NCBI GenBank assembly: GCA_934120045.1
Contig: CAKOTF010000003.1
Span: 62,001 to 126,000 of the forward strand
Origin: an uncultured Clostridia bacterium
GTDB lineage: Bacteria; Bacillota; Clostridia; TANB77; CAG-508
Direction of reading: 5' to 3'
DNA: 64,000 nucleotides
The notes under the pieces are model-generated. The model was not told where the DNA came from. It saw only the letters and a list, made by a program, of their open reading frames with translations, and made no database searches. The translations under genes were made by a program, and so were the position numbers. Below, piece after piece: positions 33,322-41,367 of the stretch. The stretch's first letter is position 1, and each line of letters begins with the position of its first letter.

Positions 33322-34163
33322 CTTTTACTATATAAATTACAAATATCACAATCTGTACAAATTTCAATTCTATTTTCAAAAACTAATTTTATAGTATTTA
33401 TAAATTCAAAATTTTCGGGAGAAGTATTAGCAAGATGTAAATATAATTTTCTAGGTAATAGGTTTAATAAAGTATTTAATACATAATCATTGTCAGAAAA
33501 ACTAATGTCTGATAAATATTTTGTATTTAGATTGTTTTTGTCTAATTCAATAATATTAAGATTTTCATCTAGCAATAATATTCCTAAGTTTGAAGAAGCT
33601 AAATGGATAATAGGAGTTATAGGTAATTGAGAATTAACATATAATTTTAATAATGAAATGAATTCTAAATATTCTTTTTCAATTATATATTCTTCAACAG
33701 AAAAATCTACTAACTCATTTAATAAAGTTCTATATGCTGTCAATCTAAAATTTATGAATCCAGTTAAAATAATAGTTTTATTTTGAGATATATAATCAAA
33801 AAAAGCATCAAATAATAACATTTCTCTGCTTTGAAAAGAGAATTCATAATCATCACAGATATTTTCTTCACACAATTTTAAGATTTTTTCAATTTCATAA
33901 TTATCAAAGTAAAAATAATTAGAAATTAAAATTGTTTTTATGATAGAATTTTCAAAATATTCAATTACAAGATAACTTAAAATTGTTGCAAGTTTTGTGT
34001 AAAAAAGTTCAGTATCAGTTCCTTTGTAATGAATTATTACATTTTTATAATTTTTAAATTCATTAGAAGAAAATGATACATTTAACATATTAAAATCTTT
34101 GAATTCGTTTTGGAGGTATTTTAAAATCTCATCATTATTAGTTTTTATACATAATGAACTCAT
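33300..34163 (-). CDS. ytxC: Sporulation protein YtxC-like
   Basis: Start ATG 34163 lies eight bases behind AAAGG; an earlier ATG (34181) is inside the ribosome site. The 287-residue product is soluble and resembles the YtxC family. Recognisable are a central FINFRLTAYRTLLNELVDFS segment (family FxNFRLxxY...VD), the following VEEYIIEKEYLEFISLLK helix, and a conserved DENLNII strand. A C-terminal cysteine group is CTDCDIC. YtxC is a conserved sporulation-associated protein of unknown biochemical role. The context (gpr, SpoIVF-like genes) is consistent. Confidence 0.78.
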   Translation of the reverse strand: MSSLCIKTNNDEILKYLQNEFKDFNMLNVSFSSNEFKNYKNVIIHYKGTDTELFYTKLATILSYLVIEYFENSIIKTILISNYFYFDNYEIEKILKLCEENICDDYEFSFQSREMLLFDAFFDYISQNKTIILTGFINFRLTAYRTLLNELVDFSVEEYIIEKEYLEFISLLKLYVNSQLPITPIIHLASSNLGILLLDENLNIIELDKNNLNTKYLSDISFSDNDYVLNTLLNLLPRKLYLHLANTSPENFEFINTIKLVFENRIEICTDCDICNLYSKRITTSKT

Positions 34164-34319
34164 CACACAATCCTTTCTCATTTTTTCTTTGTATATTATT
34201 TACGAAAAAATAAAGTTTATACAATAACTAAGATATAATATTCAAAAAATAAAAAAATGAAACTTGGACTTTATATAGTTGGTTGATAAAATTGAAAAAT
34301 AGAGAAGTAGAAAATAAAA

Positions 34320-34345
34320 AAACATAGAGTTAATACTCTATGTTT
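34320..34345 (-). terminator. Terminator of the GH57 gene
   Basis: Perfect 11-bp stem AAACATAGAGT / ACTCTATGTTT with loop TAAT just behind the GH57 stop, flanked by A and T. Confidence 0.8.
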
Positions 34346-34350
34346 AGGAA

Positions 34351-35943
34351 CTAATTTAATTTTGTATAAATATGATAATCAATATCAGGGAATACACAAT
34401 CTTTTTTCTCAATATCTTTTAAAAATATTTTATCAATTTTATTATTTTTTATTTGATTGTATAATTTTGTAAAACGACCAATATGATCATTAATCCTTTT
34501 TTTGGCATAATCAACCATAGTACCATTTGTTATAATAAATAGCCAATCACTACTTTGAGCAAGTAATAATTCTCTAGCAGCTTGATTTAATGCGGCTTTT
34601 TGAATTCCAGTAGCATTAGGATATGAAGTTGCAAGTTCAACCATTCTATTTCCTGCTTTATGAAGATGTCGATGTGCATAATCATTTGTAGGGTTTAGCC
34701 ATACACCACTATATCCATTAGCACCCCAACTTGAACGACATGGTGTACATACTTGTATGTTTGGATATTTGTCAATATATTCAGATGGTGTAATTAATTC
34801 AAAATTACATTCATCATAATAAATCTTTTTAAATAAAATATATAACCAATATGGACCTTCATACCACCAATGACCATACAATTCTGCATCATAAGGACAT
34901 AAGATAATAGGGGGAACATTCATATATTTTGATGCGTTTTCAATTTGTTCTGTACGAGAATTTAAGAAATGTCCAGCTTGTCTTTCAGCAGAATCTTTAG
35001 CCCATTGAATATCATAAATATCTTTTTGTTCAGTTTTTCCTGTAATTCTATAATAACGAATTCCTGTATGAACACGTACACCATTATGTGCAATATATGG
35101 TTTTATATAATCATAATCAGCTTCATAACCAATATCTCTATAAAATTCTCTATAATTGAAATCACCAGGATATCCATCAATTGAACTCCATACTTGTTGA
35201 GATGATGTCATATCACGTCCAAAACAAGTTAATCCTCCTGGAGATGTGATAGGTGCACAAGTACCATAAACTGGTGTTGGATCAGCATATAAAATACCAT
35301 GTGACTCTACTATTGCATATTCAATTCCAAATTCTCTTAAATATTTGTCAGCTTCTGGAACATATCCACATTCAGGAAGCCAAATTCCACGAGGTTTTCT
35401 TCCGAAATATCTTTCATATGTTTGAACACCAACTGCAATTTGAGCTCTGACAGTTTCTTCAGTAACATATAATATAGGAAAGTAACCATGTGTTGCGCCA
35501 CATGTGATTATTTCTAAAACTCCAATATCTTGGAAATATTTAAATTTTTCAATTAAATTACAATTACATTCATCTTTGAAGAAATGTAAATCAGATGTGT
35601 ATCTATCATAATAATAATGTGATAATTTATTAACTCTTTCATTTCCTTCAGTTCTTTTTATTTCTTTTTCAGATAATTCAATTAACTGTTCTAGGTAATG
35701 AATATATTTTTTTTGAAGTAATTTATTATCAAGCATAGAAAGTAGAGGAGGGGTCATAGACATTGTGATTCTAAACTTAACTTTTTCATCAACTAATTTC
35801 TGAAAATTATGTAATAATGGTATATATGTTTCTGAAATTGCTTCATATAACCAAGATTCTTCTAGATAATCATCACTTTCTGGATGATGTATAAATGGAA
35901 GATGTGCATGTAAAACGAAGCTTACATATCCTTTTTTTTGCAT
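34351..35943 (-). CDS. GH57 1,4-alpha-glucan branching enzyme
   Basis: The 530-residue protein is a GH57 family enzyme: HAHLPFIHHPE at the N-terminus, catalytic nucleophile Glu in WLPECGYVP, and general acid Asp in CPYDAELYGHWWYEGP. A DUF1957 helical domain forms the C-terminus. Enzymes of this kind introduce alpha-1,6 branches into glycogen-like glucan. Closest motif pattern is the branching enzyme group (AmyC-like), not the amylopullulanases. The DUF4912 gene just upstream on the same strand is a frequent companion of GH57 enzymes. Start behind AAGGAG. Confidence 0.9.
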   Translation of the reverse strand: MQKKGYVSFVLHAHLPFIHHPESDDYLEESWLYEAISETYIPLLHNFQKLVDEKVKFRITMSMTPPLLSMLDNKLLQKKYIHYLEQLIELSEKEIKRTEGNERVNKLSHYYYDRYTSDLHFFKDECNCNLIEKFKYFQDIGVLEIITCGATHGYFPILYVTEETVRAQIAVGVQTYERYFGRKPRGIWLPECGYVPEADKYLREFGIEYAIVESHGILYADPTPVYGTCAPITSPGGLTCFGRDMTSSQQVWSSIDGYPGDFNYREFYRDIGYEADYDYIKPYIAHNGVRVHTGIRYYRITGKTEQKDIYDIQWAKDSAERQAGHFLNSRTEQIENASKYMNVPPIILCPYDAELYGHWWYEGPYWLYILFKKIYYDECNFELITPSEYIDKYPNIQVCTPCRSSWGANGYSGVWLNPTNDYAHRHLHKAGNRMVELATSYPNATGIQKAALNQAARELLLAQSSDWLFIITNGTMVDYAKKRINDHIGRFTKLYNQIKNNKIDKIFLKDIEKKDCVFPDIDYHIYTKLN

Positions 35944-35987
35944 TTTTTTACTCCTTAATATTTTGATTTTGTTTATTATTTATTCAA

Positions 35988-36141
35988 GAACAAAGCGACG
36001 TAGTCGCTCTTTGTTCTCGCCCGATTTGAGTTTTCGACTAAAAGGAGAAAATCTCAAAGGGCTAGCGATTGTAGCTTTTATATACTAGGAAGTTCAGAGA
36101 ACTTCCTAGTATATAAATAAGTCGTAGGGAAGACCTACGAC
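35988..36141. repeat. Cluster of four hairpins between DUF4912 and GH57
   Basis: Four inverted repeats fill the gap: 35988-36016 (GAACAAA...TTTGTTC with a small bulge), 36019-36062 (GCCC...GGGC enclosing TTTGAG/CTCAAA and TTTTC/GAAAA), 36077-36117 (a perfect 19-bp stem with a 3-nt loop AGA), and 36121-36141 (GTCGTAGG / CCTACGAC, the DUF4912 terminator). A TATATACTAGGAA sequence from the third also occurs near 60867. Confidence 0.75.
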
Positions 36142-36144
36142 ATT

Positions 36145-37089
36145 TTAACTATGTGGCATACTGCTTGAAGAGGGATTACCAGAAGAAGGGTTATTAATAT
36201 TTTCAAAGAATGATGTATCTTCATTTTTGTAAATAGCAGAATATAAGCCTTCTAAAATTTCTTTGCTTACTAATGGTATTTCAGAACCTTCTGCAACTGG
36301 TAAATTTTTTATTATGTCATATAATGGTATGTTTTGTTCTTGTTTTGTTTTAACATTCCTAAATTTTATAGTATTATTTTCATTTGTTTTAAATAATACA
36401 TGGTCATTAGGCAATTCTATTAAATTTGATGTTGATATATATATATAATTTGTAACAATTGTTTTCGGTGTTTCAATTTTTGAGTCAGTTGTAGATTCAT
36501 CAATATTTGAAACTTTTACTTGTGGTTGAGAAATATAATTTGGTTTTCTCCCAAGCTCAACTCTATAATTACATTTACTATCATTTACTCTTAAATACCA
36601 ACTATTAGCGAAATCATTTATTGGAATTTCGAAACTATAATTATATGTATCATTATGAACTATTAAAATAGGGTGTGTAACTTCAAAGAAGTTTTCACCA
36701 TATTGTTCAAGATATTTTTTTCTATCTTTATCTGAAATATCCCAATATACAAATAGTGTATTTGGTGTTTGATAAAGAATTTTTACGATAGTTTCATTAT
36801 ATCTATATGGTAATTCATAATGTTCGATTATAGATACTGGTTCAGTTTTTGTAGTTTTTTGAGTAGAAACTTTTGTTTTTGAAGTTTTTGTTTTACTTTT
36901 CTCTGATTTTGAAGAAGTTGTAATAACTTTTTTTGAATTCTTTTCTAGTTTCTTTATATTTTTTTCAGCAGTTTTTATTATATTTTTTACACTTGATGGT
37001 ATTTTTTGTCTTTCAGATTTTTTCTGAATTTTTTTTGAATCAATTTCATTTTTTGAAGATTTATCTAAATCATTAGTTTTTCTTGCCAT
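36145..37089 (-). CDS. DUF4912 domain protein
   Basis: The 314-residue protein starts with a 95-residue Lys/Ser/Thr-rich disordered region (ARKTNDLDKSSK, repeated SK and TK), followed by a DUF4912 domain (about 100-200) with ELPYRYNETIVKILYQTPN, a VYWDISDKDR motif and SWYLRVND. The C-terminal third contains an ELPNDHVLFKTNEN segment and ends with a Ser/Pro-rich tail. The DUF4912 domain is thought to bind carbohydrate; here it stands next to a GH57 branching enzyme. No signal peptide is present. Confidence 0.78.
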   Translation of the reverse strand: MARKTNDLDKSSKNEIDSKKIQKKSERQKIPSSVKNIIKTAEKNIKKLEKNSKKVITTSSKSEKSKTKTSKTKVSTQKTTKTEPVSIIEHYELPYRYNETIVKILYQTPNTLFVYWDISDKDRKKYLEQYGENFFEVTHPILIVHNDTYNYSFEIPINDFANSWYLRVNDSKCNYRVELGRKPNYISQPQVKVSNIDESTTDSKIETPKTIVTNYIYISTSNLIELPNDHVLFKTNENNTIKFRNVKTKQEQNIPLYDIIKNLPVAEGSEIPLVSKEILEGLYSAIYKNEDTSFFENINNPSSGNPSSSSMPHS

Positions 37090-37196
37090 TTTTTCCTCCT
37101 AGGTATTTATTCTCAATAATTTATCATTATAATATAACAAATATAAAATAAATTCAAGTGAAATAAGAAAAAATATGAAAAAATTCCCAAAAGTGC

Positions 37197-37226
37197 TTGA
37201 CAAATATTTGATACTGGTTGTATAAT
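37197..37226 (+). promoter_or_regulatory. Promoter of infC-rpmI-rplT
   Basis: Consensus TTGACA (37197-37202), 18-bp spacer, TATAAT (37221-37226). Confidence 0.8.
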
Positions 37227-37233
37227 ATATCTT

Positions 37234-37403
37234 GTTACAAGAAGAAGTTTCCACTTCTCACCTTAACTAGTAAGGAAAAGGTTAGAAATTTAGATTTATT
37301 ATTATGTTGAAAAATATATCTATATTTATGTGGAATTGACTTGTATCAAAGTCAATTTTTTTGTTATATAAAGAAAATTGCAAAACATTAGGAGGTGTTT
37401 TAT
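37234..37403 (+). promoter_or_regulatory. L20-type ribosomal protein leader
   Basis: The 314-base gap before infC (37090-37403) holds the promoter and a leader with CAAGAAGAAGTTTCCACTTC and TCACCTT, the conserved motif of the infC/rplT (L20) leader, then a terminator-like hairpin AATTGACTT / AAGTCAATT with a T run (37334-37362). In Bacillus, L20 binds this leader and causes premature termination. The remaining part up to the promoter is plain A/T-rich DNA. Confidence 0.82.
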
Positions 37404-37916
37404 ATAAAACAAGAATTACCAATAAATGGTCAGATAAAAGCCAAAGAAGTTCAATTAATTAGTGATAATGGAGAAAAATTAGGAATGCTACCAATTGCAA
37501 GAGCATTAGAGATAGCAGAAGAAAAGAAACTAGATTTAGTATTAGTTTCACCAAATGCGCAAGTTCCTGTATGTAAAATAATGAATTATGGAAAATACAA
37601 ATTTGAGCAAGCAAAAAAAGAAAAAGAAGCAAAGAAAAAACAAAAAGTTCAAGAAACAAAGGAACTAAGAATAACTCCAAATATCGAAGAACATGACTTT
37701 GGATTTAAAGCAAAAAATGCAAAGAAATTTATTGAAGATGGAAATAAAGTAAAAATTACTGTTAGATTTAGAGGAAGAGAATTAAACAATGTAAAAATGG
37801 GAGAAAACGTATTAAAAGATTTTGCAAAAGAACTTGAAGATGTAGCAGTAGTTGAAAAAGCCCCAAAATTAGAGGGAAAAAATATGTTTATTATACTTGC
37901 TAAAAAAGCTAATTAA
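37404..37916 (+). CDS. infC: Translation initiation factor IF-3
   Basis: The protein is recognisable throughout: INGQIKAKEVQLISDNGEKL, LDLVLVSPNA, VCKIMNYGKYKFEQ and a C-terminal domain with VRFRGRE. IF-3 binds the 30S subunit and proofreads start codons. The start is unusual: the GTG at 37395 overlaps the GGAGG site, and the codon at the right distance (eight bases) is ATA 37404, giving IKQELPINGQ, the normal IF-3 N-terminus. Rare starts (ATT, ATC, ATA) are typical of infC and allow IF-3 to control its own synthesis. 170 residues, normal length. Confidence 0.95.
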   Translation: MKQELPINGQIKAKEVQLISDNGEKLGMLPIARALEIAEEKKLDLVLVSPNAQVPVCKIMNYGKYKFEQAKKEKEAKKKQKVQETKELRITPNIEEHDFGFKAKNAKKFIEDGNKVKITVRFRGRELNNVKMGENVLKDFAKELEDVAVVEKAPKLEGKNMFIILAKKAN

Positions 37917-37954
37917 AGCTTATAATATAAAAACAATTGAAAGGAGCAATTACA

Positions 37955-38158
37955 ATGCCAAAATTAAAAACAAACAAAGCTGCAAAGAAAAGATATTCTT
38001 TAACAGCAACAGGTAAAGTAAAAAGAACAACAGCTAATAGAAGACACTTATTAGCAAACAAAACAAAAAGACAAAAATTATCAAGCAGACGCCCAGGTGC
38101 TTATGCAGATAAAACATGTGAAAATACAATTAAAAAATTATTACCATATGGTAACTAA
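37955..38158 (+). CDS. rpmI: 50S ribosomal protein L35
   Basis: Start ATG 37955, MPKLKTNKAAKKR, seven bases behind AAAGGAG; the longer frame starts at TTG 37937. The 67-residue product is very basic and has the L35 motifs RHLLANKTKRQK and LSSRR. Second gene of the infC operon. Confidence 0.97.
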   Translation: MPKLKTNKAAKKRYSLTATGKVKRTTANRRHLLANKTKRQKLSSRRPGAYADKTCENTIKKLLPYGN

Positions 38159-38177
38159 AATAGGGAGGGAATAATAA

Positions 38178-38528
38178 ATGGCAAGAGTAAAATCAGCAAT
38201 GACAACAAGAGCTAGACATAAAAAAGTATTAAAACAAGCAAAAGGATATTATGGTGCAAAACACTATAGATTTAGAAATGCAAATCAAGCAGTATTAAAA
38301 TCATTATCATATGCATATGTTGGAAGAAAAGACAAAAAGAGTGATTTCAGAAAACTATGGATAGCAAGAATAAATGCTGCTGCAAGAATGAATGGAACAA
38401 CATATAGCAAATTAATAGCAGGATTAAAGAAAGCTAATGTAACAGTAAACAGAAAAATGTTATCAGAAATTGCTATAAATGATCCAAAAGCATTTACAGA
38501 AATTGCTACAATAGCAAAAAATGCTTAA
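38178..38528 (+). CDS. rplT: 50S ribosomal protein L20
   Basis: 116 residues, MARVKSAMTTRARHKKVLK, with YGAKHYRFRNANQAVLKSL. L20 is an early 50S assembly protein and the autoregulator of this operon through the leader RNA. Start behind AGGGAGGG. A weak stem AAAGGGGCTT / AAGTGCCTTT with T run follows (about 38540-38586). Confidence 0.98.
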   Translation: MARVKSAMTTRARHKKVLKQAKGYYGAKHYRFRNANQAVLKSLSYAYVGRKDKKSDFRKLWIARINAAARMNGTTYSKLIAGLKKANVTVNRKMLSEIAINDPKAFTEIATIAKNA

Positions 38529-38539
38529 TTAAGAAAAGT

Positions 38540-38586
38540 AAAAGGGGCTTTATCTTGAAATATGAGATATTAAGTGCCTTTTTTTA
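38540..38586 (+). terminator. Terminator of the infC operon
   Basis: Imperfect stem around AAAAGGGGCTTTA and TTAAGTGCCTTTT, followed by T residues, behind rplT. Confidence 0.65.
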
Positions 38587-38662
38587 TATTATATGAAAGT
38601 TCTATAAATTTCCTATAATATAAAAAAATTATTAAATACTGAAAAATAACAAGGAGATACAT

Positions 38663-39256
38663 ATGAATATAGGGGTAGATATAGACGGCGTTTTAACAGA
38701 TCTAGAAAGAATGGCATTAGATTTTGGAACAAAAATGTGTGTTGAAGAGAATATACCAATAGAATTAAATTTAAGCAAATATTGGGAAATAGAAAAATAT
38801 AATTGGACAAAAGAACAAGAAGAACTATTTTGGAATAAAAATCTTGTTCCATATGTTGTTGAAAGCATGACAAGAAAATTTGCACCACAAATTTTAGAAA
38901 AACTTCAAAAAGAAGGCCATAAAATTTTTATAATTACAGCAAGAAATGAAAGTGGAATGCCAACAGAATATGAAGGTAAAATGCAAGAATTAACTAAAAA
39001 GTGGTTGTTAGATAATAATATAAAATATGAAAAACTAATATTTACTGATGATACAAATAAATTAAAAAATTGTATTGAAAATAATATTGATGTTATGGTA
39101 GAAGATAGTCCCATAAACATAAAAAATATATCACAAAAAATAAAAGTTATAAAATTTGACTGCCAATATAATAAAGATATAGATGGAGAAAATATACTAA
39201 CAGCATATAGTTGGTATCATATATATGATATAATAAGAAGGCTTAATACAAAATAG
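38663..39256 (+). CDS. HAD-family 5'-nucleotidase-like protein
   Basis: The 197-residue cytoplasmic protein has the HAD motif I DIDGVLTD (DxD), motif II FIITAR and motif III/IV VEDSPINI. The layout, with a helical cap between the motifs, resembles the NT5C-type 5'(3')-deoxyribonucleotidases and the uncharacterised HAD hydrolases found in many Firmicutes. Substrate unknown. Start is behind AAGGAG. It converges on the spoVA operon with only seven bases between the stop codons and no separate terminator. Confidence 0.75.
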   Translation: MNIGVDIDGVLTDLERMALDFGTKMCVEENIPIELNLSKYWEIEKYNWTKEQEELFWNKNLVPYVVESMTRKFAPQILEKLQKEGHKIFIITARNESGMPTEYEGKMQELTKKWLLDNNIKYEKLIFTDDTNKLKNCIENNIDVMVEDSPINIKNISQKIKVIKFDCQYNKDIDGENILTAYSWYHIYDIIRRLNTK

Positions 39257-39263
39257 TATTAAG

Positions 39264-39650
39264 CTATTCTTTTTTTATTTTTGGTTTTGATATTAAAGAA
39301 GCAATATATCCAAAGAATACAGCAGCTGATATTCCACCAGCAGAGGCAGTAACTCCACCAGTAAAAGCACCAATTAAACCATATTCTTTAATACCTTTAA
39401 TAGCACCTTTTGCTAGATTATATCCAAAACCTGTAAGAGGAACAGTGGCACCAGCGCCTGCAAAATCAACTAAATGTTGATAAATGCCAAGACCTCCTAA
39501 AATACAACCAATAGTTACAAAAGCTACTAATATGCGAGCTGGTGTAAGTTTTGTTTTATCAATTAATATTTGTCCAATAACACAAATAATTCCACCAGTA
39601 CAAAAACACCTTAATAATTGTAACCAATCCATATTCTGTAACCATTCCAT
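39264..39650 (-). CDS. spoVAE: Stage V sporulation protein AE
   Basis: The 128-residue membrane protein has four hydrophobic segments with the SpoVA family pattern: GGIICVIGQILID near 20-32, FAGAGATVPLTGFGYNLAKGAI, and EYGLIGAFTGGV. Together with SpoVAC and SpoVAD it forms the channel that moves dipicolinic acid across the spore inner membrane. It is the last gene of the operon and follows spoVAD by 20 bases. Start behind AAAGG. Confidence 0.95.
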   Translation of the reverse strand: MEWLQNMDWLQLLRCFCTGGIICVIGQILIDKTKLTPARILVAFVTIGCILGGLGIYQHLVDFAGAGATVPLTGFGYNLAKGAIKGIKEYGLIGAFTGGVTASAGGISAAVFFGYIASLISKPKIKKE

Positions 39651-39670
39651 AAAATCACGATCCTTTCTTT

Positions 39671-40672
39671 TTATATTTCAATACTAATAGCATGTGCAAT
39701 TCCAGGAATAGATTCACCTTGTTGAGAAGAAGTTGAATTTGTTAAAGCACCAGTAGCAATTAATAATAGTCTTTTAATTTTTTGTTCTTTTAATTGTTTA
39801 TAAAAATAACCAGAAAATACACTTGCACAACAGCCACAACCACTTCCACCAGAATGTGTATCTTGAGATTCTTTATCAAAAATCAGTACACCACAATCAT
39901 TGTAATTATTTTTTATGTTATAACCTTTATCGGCAGATAATTCTAATAAAATATCTTTTCCAATGTGCCCTAAATCACCTGTAATAATTGCATCATAATA
40001 ATTTGGTGAACGACCAGTATCGTTAAAATGACATATTAATGTGTCTAATGCTGCAGGAGCCATAGCAGATCCCATGTTATTTGCATCTTTAATTCCCATA
40101 TCAACAATCTTTCCACTTGTAATATGAGTTATATATGGACCTTTTCCTACTTTTGATAATATTGCTGAGCCAGCACCTGTAACTGTCCATTGAGATGTTG
40201 GTGGTCTTTGATTTCCTAATTCGAGTGGAAATCTAAATTGTTTTTCAGCACTACAGAAATGGCTTGAAGCTGCACAAATTACGTTTTGAGCACAACTTTC
40301 AGTGAAAACAGCCCCAAGGCTTAAACCTTCAACAAAAGTTGAACAAGCGCCAAAAATTCCTATAAATGGAATATTTAATTCTCTTAGTCCAAAACTAGAA
40401 GAAATACATTGATTAAGTAAGTCGCCAGCAAAACAATATTCAATATCAGATGAGGCAATTCCAGATTTTGAAATAGCCATATTTACAGTTTCTTTTATAA
40501 TCTTGCTTTCAGATTTTTCCCAAGTTTTTTCTCCCCAAAATTCATCATCTAAACATTGATCAAAATATTGAGATAGAGGACCATTTGCTTCTTTTGGACC
40601 AACAATTGAAGCAACACTTGTAATAGATGGTGGAGTATCAAATTTAATAGTTTGTTTTCCTAATTTTTGCAT
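39671..40672 (-). CDS. spoVAD: Stage V sporulation protein AD
   Basis: The 333-residue protein has a thiolase-like fold with GAGSAILSK and GSGCGCCASVFSGY. Motifs typical of SpoVAD are visible: SVASIVGPKEANGPL at the N-terminus, FGACSTFVEGLSLG, and an AICAASSHFCSAEKQFR-like segment. SpoVAD binds dipicolinic acid in spores. It follows spoVAC by 25 bases; the start is behind AAAGG. Confidence 0.96.
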   Translation of the reverse strand: MQKLGKQTIKFDTPPSITSVASIVGPKEANGPLSQYFDQCLDDEFWGEKTWEKSESKIIKETVNMAISKSGIASSDIEYCFAGDLLNQCISSSFGLRELNIPFIGIFGACSTFVEGLSLGAVFTESCAQNVICAASSHFCSAEKQFRFPLELGNQRPPTSQWTVTGAGSAILSKVGKGPYITHITSGKIVDMGIKDANNMGSAMAPAALDTLICHFNDTGRSPNYYDAIITGDLGHIGKDILLELSADKGYNIKNNYNDCGVLIFDKESQDTHSGGSGCGCCASVFSGYFYKQLKEQKIKRLLLIATGALTNSTSSQQGESIPGIAHAISIEI

Positions 40673-40697
40673 ATAAAATCAAATCCTTTCAATAAAA

Positions 40698-41162
40698 TTA
40701 AACGAGAGTAATTGTTTGTGTGTTAAAAATCAAATATATAATTCCTACTACAATAGATGTAGAAATACCAAAAACTAATACAGGACCTGCAACAGTAAAC
40801 ATTTTTCCACCAACACCCATAACATAGCCTTCAGATTTATATTCCATTGCAGGTGAAACAATTGAATTAGCAAAACCAGTAATTGGAATTAAAGAACCAG
40901 CACCTGCGAATTTTCCGATTTTATTAAAAATATTTAAACTAGTTAAAAATGCACTAATACCTATTAAAATAATAGAAACAATTGTGCCAGAAATTTCTTG
41001 TGAAAGACCACGTGATTTGCAAATATTTAGTATAATTTGTCCAATTGAACAAATTAGTCCACCAACCCAAAAGGCATTAAAACAATTTTTTATAATAGGG
41101 GAATTAGGTGACTTTTTATTAACATAGTTTTGATATTCTTTTTTTGAATCTAATGGTTTCAT
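40698..41162 (-). CDS. spoVAC: Stage V sporulation protein AC
   Basis: This 154-residue membrane protein starts behind AGGAGG. It carries several membrane helices with the SpoVAC pattern: LICSIGQIILNICKSRGL, FAGAGSLIPITGFANSIVSPAMEYKSEG and GAKMFTVAGPVLVFG-like sequence. SpoVAC is the mechanosensitive channel subunit releasing dipicolinic acid during germination. First gene of spoVAC-AD-AE; spoVAA and spoVAB homologues are not present, as in many Clostridia. Confidence 0.95.
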   Translation of the reverse strand: MKPLDSKKEYQNYVNKKSPNSPIIKNCFNAFWVGGLICSIGQIILNICKSRGLSQEISGTIVSIILIGISAFLTSLNIFNKIGKFAGAGSLIPITGFANSIVSPAMEYKSEGYVMGVGGKMFTVAGPVLVFGISTSIVVGIIYLIFNTQTITLV

Positions 41163-41241
41163 AAATACCTCCTATAATATAAGTAAAATGATATATTTAT
41201 AGTATTTACAAGATATAAAAAAATATAACAAAAGAAAAAAT

Positions 41242-41289
41242 ATTACAAATATATTACAAAAACATTACAAATAAAACAACTATATTACA
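41242..41289 (+). promoter_or_regulatory. Phased ATTACA repeats
   Basis: ATTACA occurs at 41242, 41253, 41264 and 41284. The first three are exactly 11 bases apart, about one helical turn, and the fourth 20 bases further. They lie between spoVAC and the pilus operon, just upstream of the pilus promoter. Confidence 0.5.
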
Positions 41290-41292
41290 GTT

Positions 41293-41332
41293 TATCGAAA
41301 AATATTGACTTTTATCGTAAAAAAGGTAAAAT
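41293..41332 (+). promoter_or_regulatory. Promoter of the type IV pilus operon
   Basis: TATCGAA (41293-41299), TTGACT (41305-41310), 16-bp spacer, TAAAAT (41327-41332). The TATCGAA box and five-base gap to the -35 are the same as in front of the sortase gene. Confidence 0.6.
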
Positions 41333-41367
41333 AAATGTAAGTGTAAAAGACTAAAAAGGAGGATATA

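Noticed and set aside
41242..41289. CRISPR-like repeats in the ATTACA array
   Set aside because: Units are only six to eight bases with no unique spacers of regular length and no cas genes are nearby.
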